Origin: Candidatus Obscuribacterales bacterium
Lineage (GTDB): Bacteria; Cyanobacteriota; Vampirovibrionia; Obscuribacterales; Obscuribacteraceae
Reading direction: 5' to 3'
DNA length: 61,045 nt
Assembly: GCA_019752635.1 (NCBI GenBank)
Contig: JAIELX010000062.1
Location: forward strand, 1 to 61,045
Below the pieces are notes generated by a model, which was not told the origin of the DNA, did not search any database, and worked only from the letters and a program-made list of their open reading frames with translations. Shown here one piece after another: positions 8,727 to 16,468 of the stretch. Position 1 is the stretch's first letter, and the number at the start of each line of letters is the position of its first letter. Both the position numbers and the translations under genes were made by a program.

Positions 8727-10109
8727 GTGACGGCTCATAAATTTGTCGGGCACTTCTGGATTCGTCAGCGCCTGGACCTCGCGGACGGCAAGTCCAAGCA
8801 ACGCTTTTTCAGACCGGCGCAACTACACAACGAACATCCGTGCGAGCGACTAATCGCCGCCACCCTGCTGGGTCAAAAAGCGAACATCGAGTCCGCACTG
8901 GCAGAACTTGTAACAGCGGACCTGATCGACTGGACGGTAGCCGAGATTTCGGAAGCAAATCTTGAACCGCTCTTCTGCGATCGAATCAGAAGCTTTGGTA
9001 TGGAGACCGCATTTTCCGAAATCACACTGCAAGACGGAACCAGTTTTTTCGATTGGTTGGCACGCAGCGCCCGTCGAAGAACGGTCGACTACGACAACAT
9101 GAACGATCAGTTCCATCAATTGCTCGAGGAGCTCGATCAAGTTAAAGACCACATCGTCTGGCTGAAGGGAGTTGTACTTTCGCGAACCTCCTACGAAAGT
9201 CCCTACCATAGACCATCACAAGATTTCGACATAGTCGTTCGCAGCGAGTACGCAGAAGCTCTGTTCAAATGTCTTCGCAGCGCCGGCTACGACCTGGCTT
9301 GGTTCGACAACTTCCCGAAAGAGCGAGTGCCTCTTGCGAGCCTGACGCTTGCATGTGCAGGTCCTTGCCGCGACACGGAATACGCCATGGAGATTCAGGC
9401 GACCAGGACGTCGGCTAGTCTGATCGAGGTAAAATTCGATCCTTTGAAAAGCGGTTTGCGAATGAAAGAAATCGACCGCTTCTTTCACGAATGCGAGACT
9501 ATCAATTGGGAACAAAAAACATTTCTTGCGCCTTCTGCCGTAGACCATCTCATGATTGAACTGTTTAACATGCACAGGCGAGGCTTCAAATCCTGGCCCT
9601 GGCTCTACGATGTACACTTGCTCTCGACGCAACTGTCGACTAGCGATTGGCACGAGTTCGTACGCCGCTGCAAAGATGAGGACATATCACTCAGCGCCTG
9701 GGCCGGGTTGGATTTGGCGCAGGATCGATTGAATTCTTCAATCCCCGAGTTCGTCATGGAGGCGCTGCGACCCACTTCAAACAACATCGTAGCGCAACTT
9801 CTAACTTATGCAGTCGGAACGCGATTTGTCTGGAACGAAAAGGGAATGGGAGAGCTAGTGCTCAACAGCTTGCTGTTAGGCGCGGCACGGAGGAAAAGCT
9901 CCGTGATGGTAAAAATGCTGTTCCCCTCGCCTGAGTTCCTCTCCTTGTACTATTGGGGAAGCGAGGATATCAGTTCCACAAAATGGATCCTCAGCTTGGC
10001 GATGCACTGGCTCCTGATTTTCTTTCCTCGCGCAAAGCTCACATCGAAGATCGGTCGAGCGGCGCGACAAAGACATAGGAATCTAGCAGCCAAGGAACCA
10101 AACATCTAG
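8727..10109 (+). CDS. Nucleotidyltransferase-fold family protein (NTP_transf_5-like)
   Basis: A 460-residue protein resembling the uncharacterised nucleotidyltransferase family often found in polysaccharide and natural-product loci. The core motif is WLKGVVLSRTSYESPYHR (residues 145-162) followed by QDFDIVVR (165-172), giving the Lys-Gly and DxD acidic pair expected to bind metal and nucleotide. A helical C-terminal half has the usual HLMIELFNMHRRGFKSWPWL and YDVHLLSTQL stretches. The first 100 residues look like the helical cap of the family. The substrate is unknown. The start is a GTG at 8727; the ribosome site is poor, and no better start sits nearby. A possible promoter lies just upstream. 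Confidence 0.75.
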   Translation: MTAHKFVGHFWIRQRLDLADGKSKQRFFRPAQLHNEHPCERLIAATLLGQKANIESALAELVTADLIDWTVAEISEANLEPLFCDRIRSFGMETAFSEITLQDGTSFFDWLARSARRRTVDYDNMNDQFHQLLEELDQVKDHIVWLKGVVLSRTSYESPYHRPSQDFDIVVRSEYAEALFKCLRSAGYDLAWFDNFPKERVPLASLTLACAGPCRDTEYAMEIQATRTSASLIEVKFDPLKSGLRMKEIDRFFHECETINWEQKTFLAPSAVDHLMIELFNMHRRGFKSWPWLYDVHLLSTQLSTSDWHEFVRRCKDEDISLSAWAGLDLAQDRLNSSIPEFVMEALRPTSNNIVAQLLTYAVGTRFVWNEKGMGELVLNSLLLGAARRKSSVMVKMLFPSPEFLSLYYWGSEDISSTKWILSLAMHWLLIFFPRAKLTSKIGRAARQRHRNLAAKEPNI

Positions 10110-10269
10110 ACTGATCACCGCAGTGGAATCCTCTCGTGCACAATTACGCAGGTCACTGGCGAACAAATCCACCTGTGCCTGTTTACTACGATTGAGTAAA
10201 GTAGCACCATCGATCGAAGGCGCTTACCATCCCAACCATCGCAAGAAGTAGCCTCACAGGGGCACACGC

Positions 10270-10512
10270 ATGAACGCAATCAACGAATTTCCCGGCAAGT
10301 ACATCCATCAAGCATATCGTTTATTACCAGGACAGCCGCAAGCACCGCAGCAACCTACAGCAACCTCGATGCAGTTGGCACGAGTGGTCCGTTGCTGGCT
10401 GCTCTCATCGACGCTGTTATCGATGGACCTGGAAGAAGATCAGACAATTTCAGTAAAGTTCAAAGCAGTTACAGAACCACACCGAATCGGCGACGGAATT
10501 GATCAAGATTGA
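10270..10512 (+). CDS. Small hypothetical protein
   Basis: An 80-residue open frame whose ATG follows AGGGG at a 7-nt spacing (10258-10262), a good ribosome binding site. The product has a Pro/Gln-rich patch (LLPGQPQAPQQPTATSMQ) and a hydrophobic stretch (VVRCWLLSSTLLSM) but matches nothing I recognise. Its last 44 bp overlap the 3' end of the NTAQ1-like gene on the other strand. The rest of the surrounding gap (10110-10269) holds nothing identifiable. It may be real or chance. Confidence 0.35.
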   Translation: MNAINEFPGKYIHQAYRLLPGQPQAPQQPTATSMQLARVVRCWLLSSTLLSMDLEEDQTISVKFKAVTEPHRIGDGIDQD

Positions 10513-11002
10513 GAACCTCTCCCGGTTCAGGAATTGAGAAATCAGTCAGACGCATCAGATTCCCGAACGCACCGTTGTAGATAGCGGGCCAGGGAGGCGG
10601 AGTCACAATCCACTCGCCTTGAGCATTACGCATATGGGTCCGATCCGAGGAAAAGCCATCTATGTATTGCTTAGCGGTCAAAAGCCTGAACTCAGCAGCC
10701 CATTCCGCTTCGACAGGACGAAAGCTAGATGTCGCGTAACTGTCGAACGGCTCAGGAAAGCCCAGCAACGTATCCATGTCCCAAACTTGCCAGCCGACAC
10801 TGGCTCGGGAAATGAGAATTACGTGATAGTCCCAAAGCACTGGCTCCTCAGGACCTCCGGCACGTTGACACCAAACAGCACAACGGCGCGTGCGATTCGA
10901 AACAAGCACCACCTGCGGTTGCATATCGGAAAACTCCGCTTGCTGACACAAATGCCAGATATTTTCTTCGCAATAGTAGGGCGCATATTTCAACGAGGGC
11001 AA
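10469..11002 (-). CDS. Protein N-terminal glutamine amidohydrolase (NTAQ1 family)
   Basis: Deamidates an N-terminal glutamine of proteins to glutamate; in eukaryotes this is the first step of the Gln branch of the Arg/N-degron pathway. The 177-residue protein matches the family end to end: YYCEENIWHLC with nucleophile C11, VLWDYHVILI with H60, QVWDMDTLLGFPEPF with D75 (the Cys-His-Asp triad), then GFSSDRTHMRN, GEWIVTPPPWPAI and the NLDQFRRRFG end. All three catalytic positions are kept, and their spacing matches the human enzyme closely. It starts 21 bp downstream of the large von Willebrand-like gene on the same strand, so co-transcription is likely. No leucyl/phenylalanyl- or arginyl-transferase is in the window. 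Confidence 0.9.
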   Translation of the reverse strand: MPSLKYAPYYCEENIWHLCQQAEFSDMQPQVVLVSNRTRRCAVWCQRAGGPEEPVLWDYHVILISRASVGWQVWDMDTLLGFPEPFDSYATSSFRPVEAEWAAEFRLLTAKQYIDGFSSDRTHMRNAQGEWIVTPPPWPAIYNGAFGNLMRLTDFSIPEPGEVLNLDQFRRRFGVVL

Positions 11003-11023
11003 AGTCCAATCCCCGCACCAAGA

Positions 11024-14000
11024 TTAAGTGTCAGCTGTACACATTTCCAACAAACCGGCAATAGCGGTTACGTCGCTATTCCAAGCAAAGCCACGCGCTC
11101 GCGGCGAGATGTCGATTTGATACTCTCGTGCCAAGTGAATCATTTTTACAAGCAGCGGACTTGACATATCCCACATCGCTTTTGCAGCTAAGTGATCGGG
11201 TAACTGCCCTGGATCATCGGGAAAGTTGATCATCTCATCATCGGGTCGGCCAGGAAGGCAAACATTAAAAAGGAGAACATTGCCGTCGGCGCTCTGAATC
11301 TCTTTGATTGCATTGGCCAAAGGTCTGGGATCACCGTCGGAAACCGCCCCCCCACTTATATTTACAATAATGGGTGGATGCGATGTCGGATTGTCTGCGA
11401 CAAAGTCACGAGCCAACTTCAACGCGCTGCCCAAGCCAGCGCACATCCGAGCCTGACCGGCAGCCTTTGGTCTTACCCAGACAGGGATTCCCACAATTGT
11501 GCTCTTGGGCCGATCCGGCACCACGTAGTCCACAGTGGTGGAAAGATCGGCAACATTCACCAACTCTTTGCCCTGATGCTTCCCGATAAATGCCGGTCCC
11601 ACGGTATCGCCGTAGCCAACAACACCGACATACCAGGATGCGCGAATCTTACCGGATTCGGACTTGCAGCGCTTAATTAGTCGATGAATAAATCGATTGA
11701 TCACAACGGCGACAATATCGCTCTTACACGCACTGTTACCCGGGTTCAGGGGAGACTTCATCGCAGCGGACTGATCCACCACTAGAATCAAACAACCGGG
11801 CTGAGTCTCATAGATCACGGCTTGGTACTCACCGCGGCGCAGACGATCGTCTTTGCTAACTTCTGAAAAGAGATTGCGCAGCTGACCCTGATATTGTGTC
11901 GAATCAGACCGCACCAGAGCGGCTGCGGGGTCACCACCGGCGGAGCCATACAGCCCCGGTCCCGGAGTTACATCACCAGCATCGCTTCGAGCTTGATTCA
12001 TCGCAGCCGTTGTTGCGGACTTGGATGATGAACGCAGAGGAGTGGCGGTCGGAATCGTAACAGCCGTGGCGGGAGAACCACTCTCCTCCGACCCTGTTGC
12101 CAGGTTAGGAAAGAGCTCAGGGTGAAAGTCGTCATCGGCAAATAGAGTGCGCAGCAGACGCTCAAACACGCTGTCGTCGTGAAATGCAACCTCGGTCGGG
12201 GATGGCAAGGCTTCGCTCGCATCCGGTGCCGCATCCGTCAAGCCCGTCCCGGCAACATCATCCTCGCTCAGCCGTGAGCGCGTAACGCCCGCACTGCCAA
12301 GAACGCCGGCCAACGTCGCAGCAAAAGACTTAGGCAGGGCTGCAGCATTGAGTCCCGGCGCAAGCTCTTCCAACGCAGCCTCGACTTCATGTGCGTCAAC
12401 ACTGTCTGTTGTCTGCGGCAAGTCAATATCACTTGCGACCTCGGACGATTGCTCCGGACTTGGACTGTCGATAACTTGCCCGGAAGGCGACAGGTCTGAC
12501 TCCTTGTTGGCAGAAAGGTCCGGCAAAACTCCATAAGCGCGATTCAGTTTCTGCAGCGCGCTGTGCAACTTCGAATCGCCGGCTGAGACTAACGGCGAAG
12601 CATTATTGGCGGTGACAGCACTTTCATCGTCCGTTGCGTCCGACTCGAATTCCTGATAATCATCATCAGATAGCGCCCCGCCAACAATCGTCCACTCAGT
12701 CTCGATGGTCGGCGCAATATCGCTGAGGTTGTGCTGTTCGTCTTGCTGCTCTGGCTCTTTCGACTCCGGTTCTAGTTGTGCGTCTTGCCCCTGCGCAACG
12801 CGGACAAGATCCGAGAAAGAGAATCCTTCGGGTTCCGCTGACGACGCAGCAGTAACAGGCGGATCATCCACCAATGGAGCCGCGCTCAGCGGCTGAGGGA
12901 AAGGTCCGTCCACAGTCTCCGCCACCGCAGAAGAATCCTGTAAGAAAAGATTCTCCGGCGTCAATTGTTTTGGAGCCGGTGGCCGACCGAGCAACGCGTC
13001 CAACTTCGCTTGCGCTTGTTCGTAAGAAGAAATAGCTGCTGAATCCACTTTAGTTTCAAGTCCCGAAACCGGCACAATCGCTCCTTCCGGCAGCGGAGGC
13101 GCAAATTCGTAGGGTGAGGGAGTTGGTTCGAACTCAGATTTTTCAGTTAAAGGTTCGTGAAATTCGGGCGTGCCGGATTGAAATGCGGGCTCATCAGATG
13201 CCGTTACCGGCACAAACGCAACAGAAGCCTCAACGGAGTGCGGCTGAATCGTGCCGCTGTTCCTGGCGGGAGGCTGGAACAATAATGCATCAGCGGCGTG
13301 AGGGTCAGTTGTGTACGGAGCAAAGGGAGGCGGTTCGTTTGGTGATGAGATTTCGTCGGCACTTGGCGGCGGCAAGTCCTGGCGCGCAATTGGCTGGAAG
13401 CTCCGCTCAGAGACGGAAATTTTAAACACGCGATTCTTCACGGCGAACACAGTCCCGTCCGGCGGCGCTACTTCTTCGACCGATTCTGCCGGTACATCTT
13501 CTTTGCGATCTGCCGAGTTACTGGCGTTCTGTTCAGCATCGGACCAGGTAATCTCACGTTCGGTAGGCGCGGATTTTTGACGAGACACCAAAGAAGGCTC
13601 AAGATTGTCCTGTCTCGGCTCCGCTAGCGGCGAGGCCTCCGCCCGCGCCTGCTCTTCTTCGGAAATGGGCTCGAAAGGCTTTTGCGAACTGGCTATGCGA
13701 TTACGCTCGCGCACAATCAAAAACAACGCACCACCAGCGACAACGAAAACAAAAATCACCAGGCCGCCAAGCAAAATAATGGGTATTAGCCCGCCGAGTC
13801 CATCATTGTTGTTACTCTGCCCGGGAATGACCGCTTCAGAGTCGGCAGTGGCCGCTCCGGGCTCGGTTCCCCCGGTCTGCGTGGCTACCGGTTCAGTTTG
13901 AGCCGGTTCGGACTGCTTCGGCTGCGTTGGTTCGGGCTGCGCCGATGGTGATACTTCCGGTTGCTGAATCGGCTCCGGTTGACGAACGGGTGCAGGATCC

Positions 14001-14473
14001 ACAGGCCGCGGTTCGGATCCGGAATCTTGCATTGGCTGAGCCGCAACCGGACGCGAGATTTCATTCGGCATCTCATACCGTTGCGGTTTCTTCCTGGCAG
14101 TTTTGACCTCACCTGCAACTTCGTGAGCTTTGGGATTTTTAGCCTTTGCTGTCAACTCGGTCTTCTTCGGTTCTTCCGCCGCAGCCGGAGCTGGCGGCAA
14201 AATGCCAATTCTTCTGCAAACATCTTTCAGTCGCTTAGACTCGCTTCCGGCGCGCGGACCACCAAAGACTGCAGTTTCAAGGTTTCGCAACCGCTCGTCC
14301 AGCGACAGATCCGTCTTGGCGCCGCCATATTGTTTCTGCTCGGCCTGCACCAGCAAAATCAAATCATCGTAATTGAAAGCCAGCGCCACTCCATGGCACA
14401 GGAGAAACGTCCCGGCGGTTAGCACTGCGGCGGTGACCGGTAAAAAACGGCGACGAAGCGATTTATCGGAAAT
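11024..14473 (-). CDS. Large membrane-anchored protein with von Willebrand A-like C-terminal domain
   Basis: About 1,149 residues. The conservative start is GTG 14425, but translating back gives a proper signal-like n-region (SLRRRFLPVTAAV). The only near-cognate start there is ATT 14473, preceded by CAAGGGGTGA at good spacing. Counting from the GTG: a short module DLSLDERLRNLETAVFG (39-55); a Pro/Glu/Gln-rich linker; one membrane helix at about 212-237 (IPIILLGGLVIFVFVVAGG) followed by RERNR; about 600 acidic, low-complexity residues; and a C-terminal vWA-like domain (CLILVVDQSAAMKSP, a DxSxxM-type metal site, then PPIIVNISGGAVSDGDPRP). No enzymatic motif. A scaffold or sensor in the envelope is inferred. 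NTAQ1 follows at once. Confidence 0.8.
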   Translation of the reverse strand: MSDKSLRRRFLPVTAAVLTAGTFLLCHGVALAFNYDDLILLVQAEQKQYGGAKTDLSLDERLRNLETAVFGGPRAGSESKRLKDVCRRIGILPPAPAAAEEPKKTELTAKAKNPKAHEVAGEVKTARKKPQRYEMPNEISRPVAAQPMQDSGSEPRPVDPAPVRQPEPIQQPEVSPSAQPEPTQPKQSEPAQTEPVATQTGGTEPGAATADSEAVIPGQSNNNDGLGGLIPIILLGGLVIFVFVVAGGALFLIVRERNRIASSQKPFEPISEEEQARAEASPLAEPRQDNLEPSLVSRQKSAPTEREITWSDAEQNASNSADRKEDVPAESVEEVAPPDGTVFAVKNRVFKISVSERSFQPIARQDLPPPSADEISSPNEPPPFAPYTTDPHAADALLFQPPARNSGTIQPHSVEASVAFVPVTASDEPAFQSGTPEFHEPLTEKSEFEPTPSPYEFAPPLPEGAIVPVSGLETKVDSAAISSYEQAQAKLDALLGRPPAPKQLTPENLFLQDSSAVAETVDGPFPQPLSAAPLVDDPPVTAASSAEPEGFSFSDLVRVAQGQDAQLEPESKEPEQQDEQHNLSDIAPTIETEWTIVGGALSDDDYQEFESDATDDESAVTANNASPLVSAGDSKLHSALQKLNRAYGVLPDLSANKESDLSPSGQVIDSPSPEQSSEVASDIDLPQTTDSVDAHEVEAALEELAPGLNAAALPKSFAATLAGVLGSAGVTRSRLSEDDVAGTGLTDAAPDASEALPSPTEVAFHDDSVFERLLRTLFADDDFHPELFPNLATGSEESGSPATAVTIPTATPLRSSSKSATTAAMNQARSDAGDVTPGPGLYGSAGGDPAAALVRSDSTQYQGQLRNLFSEVSKDDRLRRGEYQAVIYETQPGCLILVVDQSAAMKSPLNPGNSACKSDIVAVVINRFIHRLIKRCKSESGKIRASWYVGVVGYGDTVGPAFIGKHQGKELVNVADLSTTVDYVVPDRPKSTIVGIPVWVRPKAAGQARMCAGLGSALKLARDFVADNPTSHPPIIVNISGGAVSDGDPRPLANAIKEIQSADGNVLLFNVCLPGRPDDEMINFPDDPGQLPDHLAAKAMWDMSSPLLVKMIHLAREYQIDISPRARGFAWNSDVTAIAGLLEMCTADT

Positions 14474-14565
14474 GACGGTTTTTCACCCCTTGGAGCGATC
14501 TCGATCTATTTCTACCCTTTATATCAATTTCCACGCGCAGGGGCTGCCCCGCATGGCTCCAGGGG

Positions 14566-15426
14566 TCAGTTATTTTCAAGAACTGCGCCTTCTTTGGGCG
14601 TCCAAACACCGGCGCTGGTCTGAAAATAGACCGGCAAAGTAACCTTGCGATCGCCATCGAGCACTTTGTAGACACCAAAATGCAAGTGCGGTGCATCAGC
14701 GAAACCGGTATGCCCGGAGAAGGCCAGGGGAGTCCCCACGGCGATTTGCTGGCCGGGGCGAACTCTAGGACTGCCTTGCCGCAAGTGCACGTACTCGCCG
14801 TAAGTACCGTCTAAATGCTTCACAATGATGTAGTTTGAACAGTGGACGAATGATATGTCATCGCCACCAATATCGGATTCGCTTCTAACGCCAATGACGG
14901 TGCCGGCCAGTGCCGCGCAAACGACTGAGCCTTCAGGCATGGCAAAGTCAACCGCATATTGATCCGCCCCGCCCCTCTTATGACTTTTGGCGCCAAAGAA
15001 CCCCTGGTTAACCTTGTAACTTACTCCACGGGGAAACGGCGGCGCACAAACTACATATTGTCCGCCCAAGTTCTTGTTGTAATCCATTAACCCTTTCTGC
15101 CAGCCATAGCTGTATTTGTAAGACCAGTTCGCAGGCCCGTCTCGACGGAAAGTGGCAATAGGAATACGCCCGGGGGTATTCAAGCAAACCGTTAACGGAA
15201 GCGGATTAGTACAGGTCATGCCTTTTAGCTGAGCGCGCAGAGTAATTGTCGATTCCAGCAGTCCATTCATGGTGGCGAATACCTGCACCCCGTCCGGAGT
15301 GGCTTGGTCCTCAATCTTCACCGACGGATCCTGACATCGTTCCAGGGCGAACGCCGCCCCGTCGAACACGAGAAGAGCCAGCCAAAGAGCTGACACGAAC
15401 AAAATCTTTCCAGCTGAACTAGTCAC
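14566..15426 (-). CDS. Secreted M23 family metallopeptidase (LytM-like)
   Basis: Zinc endopeptidase-type domain that usually cleaves peptidoglycan cross-bridges. Signal peptide in the first 30 residues (KILFVSALWLALLVFDGAAFA). After a beta-rich spacer with paired cysteines comes the M23 core: FFGAKSHKRGG and YAVDFAMPEGSVVCAA (the H...D half of the zinc site), GTYGEYVHLRQGSP, and APHLHFGVY (HxH). All zinc-ligand positions appear present. The frame opens at TTG 15459, but GTG 15426 has GCGGAG at 8 nt and a compact signal peptide, so I prefer it. It sits between a periplasmic TPR gene and the vWA-like gene in a co-directional run. Confidence 0.85.
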   Translation of the reverse strand: MTSSAGKILFVSALWLALLVFDGAAFALERCQDPSVKIEDQATPDGVQVFATMNGLLESTITLRAQLKGMTCTNPLPLTVCLNTPGRIPIATFRRDGPANWSYKYSYGWQKGLMDYNKNLGGQYVVCAPPFPRGVSYKVNQGFFGAKSHKRGGADQYAVDFAMPEGSVVCAALAGTVIGVRSESDIGGDDISFVHCSNYIIVKHLDGTYGEYVHLRQGSPRVRPGQQIAVGTPLAFSGHTGFADAPHLHFGVYKVLDGDRKVTLPVYFQTSAGVWTPKEGAVLENN

Positions 15427-15470
15427 CCTCGGATGCTCCGCAACTAAAGGTTCGGACAATCCTATTTGTA

Positions 15471-16178
15471 CTACTTACCTTTCGATTCCGCACGCTTTGT
15501 CTGCTTAGCGGCAGCCGGTACACTGGCACCACCGGCAGTGGAACCACCCGACTCAATCTTGTCCAGAAGAACCAGGGTTCTTTCATCGTTAGGGTCAAGA
15601 TTAATTGCATCGGCCAATGCAAACTTTGCATCAGTTGTCTGCCCGTCCTCGAACAGCACTCGTCCCAGGTTGTAGTGCGCGTTTTCGTAGTTCGGCTTCA
15701 GTTTGATGGCAACGCGATACTCCTGCGCAGCACCTTTCAAGTCACCGGTCTTAGAAAGAGCGTTACCCAGAACAACGCGAAAAACAGGATGATTTGCGTC
15801 CAGCTTTACTGCTTGCATCGCTTCTTTTACAGCGTCATCGTAACGTTTAAGGTCAAAATAAACGACACTCAAATTCGTGTGAGCTTGAGCCATATCCGGC
15901 TTGAGCTCGATGGCTTGCTTCAGATACGTTTCAGCTTCTTCCGGCTTTTCAACTTGCCTCAATGCGAATCCAAGATCGTTCAATGCGATTGGATCCTTCG
16001 GATTCTTTTCACACTTGGCCCGAGCCTTGGCAAGGTTCGGAGCCCCCTGTCCGGATCGATTCCACGCTCCAGCCCGCCCCTCGACGGCGTCGTCGGAAGC
16101 AGCCATGGCAGCGCTAGTCGCCAGACATAATCCACTCAGAATCAGCGCTACGCGAAAAGACAGTTTGTTGCGAGCCAT
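15471..16178 (-). CDS. Exported tetratricopeptide-repeat protein
   Basis: A 235-residue protein with a signal peptide (KLSFRVALILSGLCLATSAA, cleavage after AMA) followed by four to five well-formed TPRs: ALNDLGFALRQVEKPEEAET, AHTNLSVVYFDLKRYDDAV, VFRVVLGNALSKTGDLKGAA, AHYNLGRVLFEDGQTTDA. The tail is short, rich in Ser/Gly/Lys and ends in a basic stretch. ATG 16178 lies 7 nt behind a GGAGG, which decides against the ATG six codons upstream. Probably a periplasmic protein-protein adaptor; the partner is not evident, though the M23 peptidase follows 44 bp downstream. Confidence 0.88.
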   Translation of the reverse strand: MARNKLSFRVALILSGLCLATSAAMAASDDAVEGRAGAWNRSGQGAPNLAKARAKCEKNPKDPIALNDLGFALRQVEKPEEAETYLKQAIELKPDMAQAHTNLSVVYFDLKRYDDAVKEAMQAVKLDANHPVFRVVLGNALSKTGDLKGAAQEYRVAIKLKPNYENAHYNLGRVLFEDGQTTDAKFALADAINLDPNDERTLVLLDKIESGGSTAGGASVPAAAKQTKRAESKGK

Positions 16179-16252
16179 CCTATATCCTCCAACCAAGCCA
16201 CGTTGAATGATAACAGAACGCCCTCAAACGACATGAGACGGGCTCAAGGAGA

Positions 16253-16435
16253 CTAGGTCGGCGGTCCGACAACAGCTGAAATCACGAGAAAGAGCCCGGC
16301 GGTCACACCAAGAAGACCGAACAACGCACACTCCATCAAGTTTTTGGCATCCAGCGATGACTTAGCGATGTAGGTTCCACCGCCAACAAAGGCCAGCCCG
16401 ATGGTGAGCATCAAAAAACGTTCCATTACCCACAT
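16253..16435 (-). CDS. Small hydrophobic membrane protein
   Basis: Sixty residues with two predicted membrane helices (FLMLTIGLAFVGGGTYIA and ALFGLLGVTAGLFLVISAVV) joined by a short charged loop SSLDAKNLME. It lies in tight register between amrS (33 bp) and the exported TPR gene (74 bp), on the same strand, which supports it being a gene. ATG 16435 has a modest GGGAA upstream; ATG 16426 is an alternative. Not recognised as a known family. Confidence 0.5.
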   Translation of the reverse strand: MWVMERFLMLTIGLAFVGGGTYIAKSSLDAKNLMECALFGLLGVTAGLFLVISAVVGPPT

Positions 16436-16468
16436 TCTGCGTGATTCCCATGTTGAAGCAGTAGTCGA

